Shown here one piece after another: positions 28,101 through 40,100 of a stretch of DNA of 64,000 nucleotides. The translations under genes and the position numbers were made by a program. Position 1 is the first letter of the stretch; each line of letters starts with the position of its first letter. This stretch comes from Donghicola tyrosinivorans (lineage in GTDB: Bacteria; Pseudomonadota; Alphaproteobacteria; Rhodobacterales; Rhodobacteraceae). Below the pieces are notes generated by a model. That model was given only the letters and a program-made list of their open reading frames with translations. It had not been told where the DNA came from and did not search any database. Where the stretch lies: NCBI RefSeq assembly GCF_003003355.1, contig NZ_PVTQ01000008.1, forward strand, positions 124,001-188,000, given 5' to 3'.

Positions 28101-31100
28101 CGCCGCATCCGCTGCGGTTTCGGCCGAGGCCATCACGCGCAGCACATCCATGCTCTGGTTCACCGCACTGCCGCCAAAGCGGACCGACCATGTGCCGGTC
28201 GCCGCATCCAGCGCGACCGTGACGTCAACATCCGCATCCTCCAATGAGGTGCCGTCCAGACGGGTCGCGCCAAGGATCGCGTCCTTGACTGCTGCCGCGT
28301 CGGTGCCTGCAAAGACCGCAAGGTCAATGTCGTTGGTAAAGTAGGTGCCCGCAAAGGCCCCGATGCCGCTGGATTGCGACGTCAGCGTCGCCTGCGGCAG
28401 CGCCGCAGGGGTGAAGGCGCGGTTGATGGCGGGGATTTCCGACCCAAGCGCCGCACCGCCAAAGGTCAGCTTCCACTGGTCCTGCGCCGTGACCGACACA
28501 TCCACCGTCGCACCAGTGGCCGAGAACGCGCCGCTGCCATTGCCAGCCGCCGCAACCGCTGCCGCCATGACCGAGGCGCTGGCCTGCGCATCAATCGCGC
28601 CCGTGGTGTAGGTGCTGCCGCCATAGGCAAAGCTTAGGGTAAAGCTGCCCTTCACATCTGCCGCGTAGCCTTCCAGCACATGCACTGCGCCCGTCGCCGG
28701 CGCGACCGAGCCCGCTTTCGGGCTGATGGTATACGCCATACCGCTGGTGGTGCCGACGTTGGTGGCAGTCATCGCGCCCATATCAACCACGCGCTGCGCA
28801 AGGCTGTTCTTGAACTCGATGGTGTATTGCTGGGTCGCCGTGGGCGAGGTGATCGCGCGCACCACCAGATCCGCCGAGGCGGTCTTCGACAGGGTCGTGC
28901 CGCTGCCGTAAACCGTGCTGGTGCCCGACCCGAGGCCGAACATCTTGGCCAGCGCGTCATAGATCTGGCGCGGCTGCGAGGTCTGGATATCGACGTATTT
29001 CACATCCACATAACGCGGGCTGTTCGCGAATTGCAGACGGAAGCTGTCCGAATTGCGCGTCACACCAGAGTCGCGGTCAATCACCAGCGTATAGGCAGAG
29101 GCCGCAGTCCCCTGCGCCCCTTGGCTGAGAACCGTTGAGGCGTCCGAGGCATCATAGGCCAGCGACGGATCGACCGGCGGGGTCATGGCAAAGCCTTTGC
29201 CGCTGCCGGTGGTGTCCAGCGCGATCTTCTGGCCAGCCAGCGTGCCTTTCAGCTCAATCATAAAGCCGTCCGCGCGGGTGCCAGTGACGCTGACGTTATT
29301 CGATCCGAATAGGATCATCATGTTGCTGGTCAGACGGGTGCGCAGGCTGAAATCATCCAGCGCCTCGCCGCTGAGGGCGCGGGTGTCCATCGACACCGAT
29401 TTGCCGTTGTAGCTGAAGGCATAGACACCCTCGCGGAACGCGCCGGTGCTGTCGGTGGCCGACAGCTTGAACTTGGAATTCTCGGCGGGGGCAAAGACGA
29501 TTTGCAGATCGGCGGTGCCGGAGACGGATGCGTCAACTTGCTCGATCGCGTGCAGGGTGCCGCTGGTTGCGGTCGCGCCTGCGATACGGTCTGCCACCTG
29601 CTGGTTCTGATAGGCCAGCGCCGGATCGACGGGCTGAGTCAGGGTCAGGCCGGTCACGGCCTGTCCGGCCAGATCGCCACTCATGGTCAGGGTAAAGCCA
29701 TCGGCCATGGTGCCCGTCACGGCCACATTGCCATACCCCAGCAGCGCCTGCAGCGCCGAGGTCAGCTTTTGCTGCCAGACCAGATCGCTATCGCTGGCCG
29801 CCAGCGTCACTGCCGCCGAGCTACCGCCATAGGCGAAGGTATACTTGCCCTCGCGGACCGACAGCGCGCCATCGCGCATCTCGGCCACGGTCAGATCAAA
29901 GGCGCTGGACTGCTTGACGCCGCCCTGCTGGGTCTCGGTCACGGTGCCCGTGGCCCCATTAACCAATGTGGCATCTTCCAGCGTTGCGGTGGCAGTGGCC
30001 AGCGCCGGTTTCTCAACAGCGAACTCACCGCTGAGGGTCGCCATGCCCAACACGTCGATATCAACCGCGCCCGCCAGCGTCAGGTTGCCCGAGCTGTCGA
30101 ACTTGGTGGCAAAGGTGCCTTCCAGCGTCAGATCATCCACACCGGTCAACGATGCGGTGCCGGTAATGGTACCCGACCGTTCGGTCGCGCCATAGGTGCC
30201 GGTGACGTCGTTCTTACCGATCCACAGATCGCCCGAGCCATCGTCCAGCGCGGCCCGCACGCCGTTGACCTCAAGCGCGATGCTCACATCGCGGGCGATC
30301 ACATGCCATGCTTTATCGCCTGCGTCCGAAACCTCCAACTCGACCGAGAAATCGCCGCTCAGGGACGCCGGTCCAAGATTCAGCGCGCCGTCCAGTTCGA
30401 CCGACAGTTCACGCTCGTTGCCCGCAAGGGCAAGGCTCTGGCCGGGCAGCAGGGTGACAGCCTCAGATGTGGTGTCCCAGTTGATGACAGGGGTAGTGCC
30501 TTCCAGCAGCAACTCGCCATTAACGATTTCCGAGTTCACGGTGAAGCGTGCATCATCGAAATCGGCCAGATCATAGCCGCTGATCGCCGCCTCTTTGATC
30601 GACGAGGTGCTAGAGATCCAGCGGCGGCCCGCGCCGCCCAATTCTGTGGACAGGATCAGAACCCCGTCCATATCGGTCAGTTCCGCGCCGATACCCGCAG
30701 GGCCGACGTTGGCCGACAGGCCCGCGCCACCAAGGATCAGCTGTTCCACCTGAACGGTGCTGCCATCGCTTAGGGTCACGGTCCGCGCATTCGCGCCCGT
30801 GCGGCTTTCGATGAACATCTGGCCGCTCATGCCGATGATGCCCGCGATATCGGCGTTGATCGCGCCGCTGAGGCGGGTCTCATTGTCCAGAAGGTTCAGG
30901 ACATAGTCTTCGCCGCCCGTGGCGATAGCCATATTCTCGACCGCGCGGCCAAGACGGTTGTAGCGCAGGTTCAGATCGTTCGCTTCCAGCGTGACGCCCG
31001 ACACGCCGCTAAGCGCAACGCTGCCGCCCACATCCAGCGCATAGCCGTTCGCGGTCACAGTGCCGCCCGTGGTCACACGTTCCACATAAAGCGCGCCATT

Positions 31101-34100
31101 GCCAGCGGTCAGCGCCGCGCCGACACCGCCAGGGGTCAGCGAGCCTGCCAGGCCCGACAGGCCGATTTGCAGGCGGGTGGTGTCCACATTGCCGACCGTC
31201 GTGGTCTCGGACGAGATCGCCAGCGCACCGGAGATCGAGCCCAAACCGTCGATGACCAGCGTGCCATCGGTGATCACCAGCTCGCGCACATCGGCGGCGC
31301 TGTCGAAGGCCACGGCGATATCGGTGCCGCCCACGGTGATGGTCTTGTTGACCGCCTCGCGCAGGGTGTTGATGCGGATATCGGCGGTCGCCGACATCGA
31401 AAGACCGTCCAGACCCGACAGGCTGGCCGAGGCCGCGCCAACCAGCGCATAGCCATCGGCTCCGGCCGCGTTCTGACCGATGTAAAGGCCAAGCTGACCG
31501 CCGGACACAGTAATCCCGCCAAAGTCCGCGCCCGCGTTGTTCAGACCGACCAGCAGGCTGTCTGCGGATTTCTCAACGGCAAAGTCGCCAGTGATCGCGC
31601 CAAAGCCGTCAATCGCCACGTTGATGCCGGTGCCCGACAGGGCCAGATCATCGCCCGCGAAAGTGGCCGAGAGGCTACCGCTGGCCGACAGACCGCCAAG
31701 ACCTGCAATCACCACATCGCCCGAGATCGAACCCGAGTTCGCACCGGTTTCAAGATGCAGGGTGCCTGCGCCGTTCTCGATCGCGACCTTCGCGCCGCCT
31801 GCGGTGACTGCAACGGTCACGTCCTGCGCGGTGATGTCCCAGATACGTTCGCCCGCGTCGTTCTTGTCCAGAACGATGACGAAATCGCCGCCCAAACGGG
31901 CCGCGCCGAAATCAATGTCGCCGCTGACGGGGATTTCCCAACGACGGTCCGCCATGTCCATAACGGCGGTCTTGGCCGCGTCCTGAGCGGACAGAGCCAG
32001 CGTTTGAACATCGTTGCCCCAGTTGATGACGGTGGCGGTCGCGTCCTCGATCAGCGCGCCTGCGGTGGTCAGCTTCTGGTTCAGCACCAGCTTGGCGCTG
32101 TCGATGCTGGCAACCTCTTGATCCAGAACGGTAATGCTGCCGATCGAACCGGTGGCCGACAGCCAGCGTTCATTCGCATCAGTGGTGTCTTGCGACAGCA
32201 CCAGCGCCAGATCGCCGCCGCCAAGGGCCGCGTAGGTGGTGCCGCCTTGGGCATAGCTGACAGACAGGTTGCTGCCGCCAATAATAGTCTGGTCCAGCGT
32301 CACCGCACTGGTCGCACCTGTGCCGTCGATCAACTGGCTGGTGACGTCTTCGCGGACCTCAACGAACAGATCGCCCGACAGGGTCAGACCTGCAATCTGC
32401 GCGGTCGCCTGACCCGAGATGCGGGTCTCGTTGTCCAGCAGGTTGATGGTATATTCGCCTGCGCCGGTCTCAACCGCCAGACCTTCGACGGCCTGACCCA
32501 GACGGTTGTAGCTGACCTTCATGTTGGTGGCCGACAGGCTGACGCCCTCGGCGCCGGTCAGGGCCACGTCGCCCTCAAGCTGCACCGCATAGGTGCCCGC
32601 CGCGCTGCCGACCTTGTTCAGCACAATCGCGCCGCGCCCGTTCGACAGGGTCGCGCCCAATGCGCCAAGATCCAGCGCACCGCCCGCATTTGCCATGCCG
32701 ATCTTGGTCGAGACGACAGTCTGACCTGCGTCATTCACGGTGGTCTCATTGGTGATGGCGATGGCACCCGAAACGCTGCCAAGACCGTCAACGGTGACGG
32801 TCGCGGTGCCGATGGACAGCTCTTGCACGTCGGCAGAGGAGTCAAAGGCGATGTTCACGCCGCCTATGGTCTTATCGACGGTCTGTTTCAGAGTGTTGAC
32901 GCGGATTTCCGCGTCCGTCGCGCTGGCCGAGATGCCTGCAAAGCCGCTAAGGGCCACGTCGCCCTTGGCCACCAGCGCATAACCCGCGCGGTCTTCGCTG
33001 CGGGCCGCGATGTAAAGTCCAAGCTGGCCGCCACTCATGGCAAAGCCTGCACCCGCCGCGCCCACATCGGCGGCCACATTGCTGGCCGACAGCAGAATGT
33101 CGCCCTCTGCCGATTTTTGCAGCGCCACATCGCCGGTGATGGTGCCAAAGCCGTCGACGGCAATGTCCATACCCGTGGCCGAGAAGGCCATGTTGCCGTT
33201 GCCATCAAACGATGCGCTCAGCAGACCGCTGAGAGAGATGCCACCAAGCCCGTCCACATTCGCGGTGCCGGTCAGGGTGCCGCTGGGGCTTTGACCCTGT
33301 TCGAACACCAGCGATCCGGTGACGCCGGTCAAACCAATAAAGGCCCCGCCCGCGTTGTAGCCCAGATCGGCGTTTTCCGCCTCAATCGTCCAGACATCGT
33401 TCGGGCCGGTCTGGTCCAGCGTGATCTTGAACGATCCGCCAAGAACCGCGCCGCCAAGGTTAAGCTGGCCGTTGATCGGCAGTTGCACCACCGGACCAAC
33501 CAGATCAAGGGTCAGGGATTTGACGTCCGACAGCTCCAGCTCTTTGGCGTTTGCCGACCAGTCGATGACCGTGGTCTGCGCCGCATCAATCGCGCCGCTG
33601 GCCTGATCAATCGCGGTGTTCAACTGCAACGCTGCGGTGTTCAGATCGGCCAGATCATAGCCCGCAACGCTTAGCGCGCCCAAGTCGGCCTCGGTCGTGA
33701 CCCAAGAGCGGCTTGCGCCCACTTCGGTCGAGTAGACCATCGCCACGTCGATTTCGCTGATCTCGACGATAGGATCGGTGACCGAGCCGCCCGCCAGCAG
33801 TTTGGCGGCGATGTTGGTGCCGCCGACGATCAACTGGTTCACGTTGATCTGGCTGTCATCGGTCAGGGTGACCGACTGGTTCTGGACGTTCTCGATGAAC
33901 AGATCACCGGACAGTTGCAGCACGCCATCCAGCGTGGCAACGGCCTGACCGCTCATGCGGGTCTCATTCGCGGCCATATCGACCGCGTAATCAAGGCCGG
34001 GGGTCGCAACGGTCCGCGACAGGGCCTGACCCCAACGGTTGTAAGAGACCGACAGGTTGTTCGCTTGCAGGCTGATGCCCGCCACGCCCGACAGGGACAC

Positions 34101-37100
34101 ATCGCCATCGGCCTGTACCGCGACCTTGTTGGTCACGCCGCCGTTGGCATCCACTTCCTGACGCAGCAGCACCGCGCCGCGACCATCGCTCAGCGCCGCT
34201 GTTGCGGGGCCAAGGGTCAGCGAGCCGGCCAGTTGATCGACGCCAATGGTCATCTCGGTGATGGTGACGCCCTGCACGATTTCCTGCGTGCGCACCAAGG
34301 TCAGCGCGCCGCTGAGGGTGCCGACCCCATCCACAGTGACCGAGCCGCTGTCGATGATGACTTCCTGACGGGAAACCCCATCGGCAAAGCTGATCTCTTG
34401 GCTGGTGCTGACGCCGGTGGGAATGGTCTGGCTGACCTCACGGCCCATGGCGTTGACGCGCACGGTGCCCGAGGCATTGATCGAAACCGCATCGCCAAAG
34501 CCCGACAGGGACACCGTCGCGCCTGCCTGCAAGGCAAAACCGGTGGTGCCATCGTCTTTGGTATCAATCAGCAGCGCCAGCGAGCCATCGCTCAGCGACA
34601 GGCTGGCCGTGGCGCTATCGCCCACAGCGCCGGTCACATTGCTGGCCCCGATCAGGAAGCGCGGCGCCGTGGTCTGGGTGGTGGTGGTCGCGATGACCTC
34701 AAGCGCCTCGACATCCGCGCCGGCAAGGCCACCGATAAAGGCCACGTCCAGCGTCAGGGTATCCGCATCCGCCACGCTGACCGCGATATCGGCCCGCGCA
34801 TAGTTGTCCATCTGGTCCAGCTGCGCCTTCAGCACAGCGGCGATGGTCTCGGCGTCCATGTCGCGCACGTCCACTTCGGTGGACCACACGTCGCTAGAGG
34901 CGACCCGCGCCATGATCGAGGTCGGCATCGACCCATCCGCCTGCGTCAGCGTCACGCGCTGAACGGGCGAGACTTCAAGACGGGCCACGTCCTGCTGTGC
35001 CAGACCGCCCACATAAGCGACAGAGAAGATGCCAGCAGTACCGGTTTCGGTCACAACAACATTGCTGGCCGCGCCAATCGCGGTCAGCCCGCCAAGGGCG
35101 GTGGCCAGATCAGCAGCGGTAAGACCCGCAACCTCAAGCACGCCGGTATAAGAGGCCGAGCCGCTGACCGACAGACGCACGCGGGTCTGGCCGGACAGAT
35201 CAAGGGTCTGGGTCTCGCTGGTGGTGCGGCCCGTGACAACACTGGTCAGCGCCGCATCGGGCGCAGGCAGAGAGGTCAGGATTTTGCCCTGCACCAAGGG
35301 CAGCGTCTGGCCGGTCAGGGTGCCGCCGAATGCCAGCTCCCACGAGCCGGTGCCGCCGGTTTCATTCAGCGTGACAGCCACATCCGCGCCGGTTGCCGCC
35401 AGACGCGCGCCATCGCTGGCTTGCGCCGCCAGAAGGGCTGCCTTGACCTGAACCGCCGTCGCCGCAAAGCCCAAGGGGGCCGAGACATAGGTCTTGCCGC
35501 CGTAATCCAGACGCATCTCAAAGGTGCCAAGGCGCTGCGCGTTGTAAAGGTGCAGCTCTTGCACCGCACCTTCCGCGGCCGATCCGGCCTTGGTCTGCGC
35601 CGCCGTAAAGGTCGCACCGGTGAAACCGGTCGCCGTCATCAGCGCCAGATCCTTGCTGCCCAAGCTGCGGGCAAAGTCGATCTTGAAGGTCGCATCCGAC
35701 AGGCTGGTGCCTGCCACAAACGCCACAGAGGCAGAGCCCGCGCCGAACTTTGCGATCAAGGCATCCTCGATCAGCTGCGCCTGCTTGTCCGCCGAGTATC
35801 CCGCGCTGGCTTTGCGGGTCTCGGCCACGTCGATGTCGATGGCCGAGGTCGAGGCATGCGCCACAATCGTCGGGATATCCTGCCCGCCAAAGTCATTGGC
35901 GAAGGTGACGATATATTCGATCTCGTTGTTGGCGGTGAATTTGGTGTTATAGCGGACGGTGACGTTGCCCTGCCCCAGAATGGCCTCGAACGCCTCTTGC
36001 ATCTTCGAGGTCTGGAAGCTGGGGTTGCCCGCAAAGCGGATCTTGGACGTGGTCTGGCCATTCACATCAAACCAGAACTGCCCCGAGGTGGTCGGCACAG
36101 CGGTGATGCTGATGGTCTGCTGTTCGTTCACCTGCGTGCCGTTGGGCAGATACTGGATCGCACCCGTAGTCTGGCCGTCAACGGTCAGGGTAAAGGTGTC
36201 AGAGCTGGTGCCACTGCCGCTGCGCTGAACGCGCAGGGTCTGGGTTTCATTCACGCCGGTGGTGGCGGGGCTGACCTCTTCGGTGACGCCCCAATCGGGC
36301 GCGTCCTGCAGATCGGCGGGCTGTTCCAGCCACAGACCTGCGCCGCCACGGGCATCGGCCAGAGAAATCGGCTTGCCCGCCAAAGCGCCAATGAATTCAA
36401 AGGTAAAGCCGTCCGCACGGGTGCCAGTAACCAGCACATTGCCCAAACCGATGGCCGGAATCCGGGCAAGGGTATTCTGCAAACGGGTGACCAGCACCGC
36501 GTCCGACACAGGGCGACCGTTCGCGTCCAGCGTAGAGACAGTCTGGCTCACCCCGTCATATTCCAGCGCATAAACGCCTTCACGGGCCAGCGCACCATCT
36601 GCGCCGGTGATATCCAGTCGGATTTTGGCGTTGGTGGTTTCCCCACCTTCTTGCACCGCATCCGAGGCGCCGCCATTGGCGGCGATGGCGGTGGACAGCT
36701 GCTCGATAGGCTGCGCGTATTCCGCCTGTTCTTTCACGAACGAGAAATCACCGTTCAGGCTGCCGATCCCTTCGACCGCCAGATCAAGGTTGCCCGCCAG
36801 CGACAGCTCATTATCGCTAAAGCTGGCCGTCAGGGACCCCGAGGCCGTCAGACCGTCCACCCCGATGATCGAGCCGACGCCCGACACAGTCCCGCTGACC
36901 CCATCGGTGGTGACGTAGAACGCCCCCTCGACCGAGTTGATGGTGACCGCGGCATCATTGGTGGAAACGGTCAGTTCCCCTTCGCCAAGACGCACTTCCC
37001 ACGCGGGGTTGCCGCTGGTGTCGGTGTATTCGCTGACGTGGATCTTGCCGATCAGGTTCACGCCGCCGATCTGCACCGCGCCCACAACAGCGGCGGTGAA

Positions 37101-40100
37101 GCGCTCGGTGTCGTTGATCAATGCCATCGACTGGCTGTCGCCCAAGGGCAGCAAGATGCTGTGATCGCCCGAGAAATCCAGAACCGGAGTGCCCACGGCC
37201 AGAAGGCTGCCGTCGGCGGCCAGACCGCGGTTGATTTCCAACATGCCGGTGGTCACGGCCACATCGGCATAGGCATCCACGCGGGCTTCGGAAAGGCTGG
37301 CGCTGGTGGTGATCCAGCGGCGGGCGGTGGCGGTACCGGTGACGACCTCGGTCGTCAGGACCAGCGCCATATCCACATCCCCCAGCACGACCGAGGCATC
37401 CCCTGCCGACAGATCCGCGCTCAGGTCCAGACCGCCAATGACCAACATGTCTGCGGTGATGGTCTCATACGTCGCGGTATCGCCCGAGCCGGTTTTGACG
37501 GGCAGCGAAACGCCTGCGCGATGCTCAAGGAAAATCTGGCCCGAGACAGCCATGACGCCATCAACAGCGGCACTGGCCTGACCGGTCAGGCGGGTTTCGC
37601 CCTGGGCCTGATCCAGCGTGATATAGCCCGTGGCAGTGGCGATCTGGGTGTCAATCGCGCGGCCCGTGCGGTTCAGCGACAGGGCCATATCGGTGGCGGA
37701 AACGGAAACGCCCGCCAGACCCGTCAGCGCGACCGAGCCTTCAGCCTGCACGGCATATTTCGTGGCCCCTGCGGAATCCTTAAAGACCAGAACCGCACCG
37801 CTGGCATCGCTCAAGGTGGCCGAGGCGCCGCCCATGCTGATGCCGCTGACAGCAAGGTTATCAAAGCCGATTTCCAACTGGCGACGGGTGCTACCGCCCA
37901 CCGCCACATTGCGCGAGGTGATCCGCGCGTCACCGGTCAGGGTCGGGCCGCCCGCCACGCTGACCGACAGGCCGGTCACGGCAACGGATTTGACCTCAAG
38001 CTCATCCTCGAAGGCCAGCGTCAGAACCTGACCACCCACGGTGATCGTCTCTTGGATCGGGGTGCCAAGGGTGTTCAGCAGCACGCTGCCATTGGCCGCC
38101 GACAGGGACAGATCGCCCCCCAGACCATCCAGCGCCACCGCGCCATTGGCCACCATCGCAACGCCAGCCGCCCCCAGCGCATCGCGCTGAAGCACCATCG
38201 CCAGATCAACATCGCTGACCGAAACGCCATTGCCCGCAGTACCCACGGCAATCGCCGCGTCATTGGCCGCGATGACAAACCGCTCGCCTTGCGCAGTTTC
38301 CTGACGCTGGATGCTGAAATCACCCTGAATGCGGGCAAAGCCGTCAATCGCCACCGCACCATTGGCGGTGATCGCCAGATCGGGGCTGTCAGACGCAAAC
38401 GTGACCGAGCCGGTCGCGTCAATGGTCATGCCATCAACGCCCGTCACCGACATCGCGCCGGTGATCGTGCCAGAGGCTTTGCGGTTGCTGTCAATCCGCA
38501 GCTGACCCGTGCCCTGCGACAGGGTAAAGGCCACACCCGCCGCCGCCGCAACCAGCGTCAGATCGTCAAAGTCGATGGTCCAGCTATCGTCGGTGCGGTC
38601 ATAGGTCAGGCTCAGATCGCCGGACAGCACATTACCATCTATGTTGATCGCGCCCGAAACCGGCACGGTGAAGACATCACCCACCTGATCCAGCACGAAC
38701 GAGATACTGTCACCCAGATCAAAGCTGGCAGGCACCGACCAATCAATCGTCGGCACATCGGGCAGCGCGCCGATGGCACGGTTGATCGACCACTGGGCCA
38801 CTTCCAGATCGGGCAGCATGTAGCCCGCGACCGAGGCCTCATAGATCCCCCCGCGCGAGGCCACCCACGACCGCGATCCTGTCTTCTCTTTCGAATAGAC
38901 CAGCACGAAATCCGAGCGGTCAATCTCCAGCCCGTTCGATCCGCCAAAGCCTGCGCTGACATCACGGCCGGTCAGGCTGTACTCCACCACCCGCACGGTC
39001 GAGGCATCGGACAAAAGGCGCGTCGTGGTGCTGATATCCAGTTGCAAATGGCCCGAGAATGCCAGAACGCCATCAATCGTGGCCTCAAACTGGCCTTCTG
39101 CCGTGGCAGCACCCGCCGCCACATCCAGCCACAGAGCCTCGCCCGACAGCAGTTCGATCCGCTCGGCAGTGGTATCGCTGGCGGTGCTATAGGCCACCTG
39201 AATATTGCGGCCCGTCAGGGCGAACGCATCGTCAATCGCGATACCCAGATCAAGCTGGCCGTAAACCGCCTTGGTGGTCTGAACCTCGCCAATACCGCTG
39301 AGGTCCGAGGTGCTTTCCACCACAACGCCCAAGCGACCGGCGCTAAGCGTGCTGCTTAGGGCCCCAAGGGTCAGCGAACCGCTCACCTCATCGGCACCGA
39401 TGACAAAGCGGTGGGTGCGATGGGTCTCGGTCGTCTGGGACGAAGTCGCAAAGACAAAATCACCCGAAAGCGTGCCCAGATCAGGCATAACCACCTGCGC
39501 ATCACGGGCCACAAACCGCGCCTTGCCGCTGGCGGTCGAGGCTTCAAAGCCCAACTGGCCCGTAAAGCCAAAGCCCGGCAGACCATCAATCGCGCCAGTA
39601 CCGGTGGCGGCAATCTCAAACGCGCCACCCTGCATCCGCACATTCAGCGCCGCGCCCGACACAAGGGCCGAGGCCCCGTGCGCCGGATTGCCCAAACGGG
39701 CCGAAACGCCGCTGGCCGTAACCTGCAAACCGTCCGTCGCCGCGTCATAGGCAATGGCGAAATCGCCCGACAGGGACGCGCCGCCAAAGGCCGACAGCGC
39801 ACCGCTGGCGGTCATGGTCAACGAAGGCGCGCCCGCGCCGAATTCATATGTGCCCGCTACATCGGTCAAGCCGCCGGTCAGGCCCGCCATGCCCCAGCTT
39901 GCGGTGCCATCGGCAACGCTCAGGCGGGTGCGCCAGCCGTCCACAGTCTCAAGCACGGTGACGGACCAATCACCCGACACACGCATGCCCGACAGGTCCA
40001 AAGAGGCCGACAGGGTCAGCTCTTGCGGGACCTGATTGACCAGACCCGTCAGCCATTCATCCACAACGCCCTGCGCCTCATCCCCGACCACATTCAACTG

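Larger units (their letters stand above)
22300..39900 (-). repeat. Seven degenerate copies of a ~510-residue unit in the giant protein
   Basis: The unit is recognised by ordered landmarks: NTLGRxVD, then RRELxI..GTxTVDGLGSxSG, then YNRxGxA, then a NETRLxG anchor, then IGGADV, RRWxSxxG, VIDW, and GDFAVxK. The NETRLxG-type anchor lies near 39100 (degenerate), 37595, 33960, 32430, 30880, 26790 and 23500. Spacing is about 1.5 kb between copies without inserts (39100-37595, 33960-32430, 32430-30880) and 3.3-4.1 kb where an insert intervenes. A last partial unit fades out near 22300. The unit is rich in short Gly/Ser/Thr/Val strands and looks all-beta; I do not recognise it as a named domain. Confidence 0.75.

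Noticed and set aside
33915-39359. Plus-strand open frame of 1,814 codons inside the giant gene
   Set aside because: It is in exact codon register with the giant minus-strand gene and arises from its GC-rich codon bias. The translation is rich in Arg, His and Gly and looks like no protein family. The same applies to the long plus-strand frames at 13149-17090, 23424-28247, 10041-13118, 7029-9890 and others.
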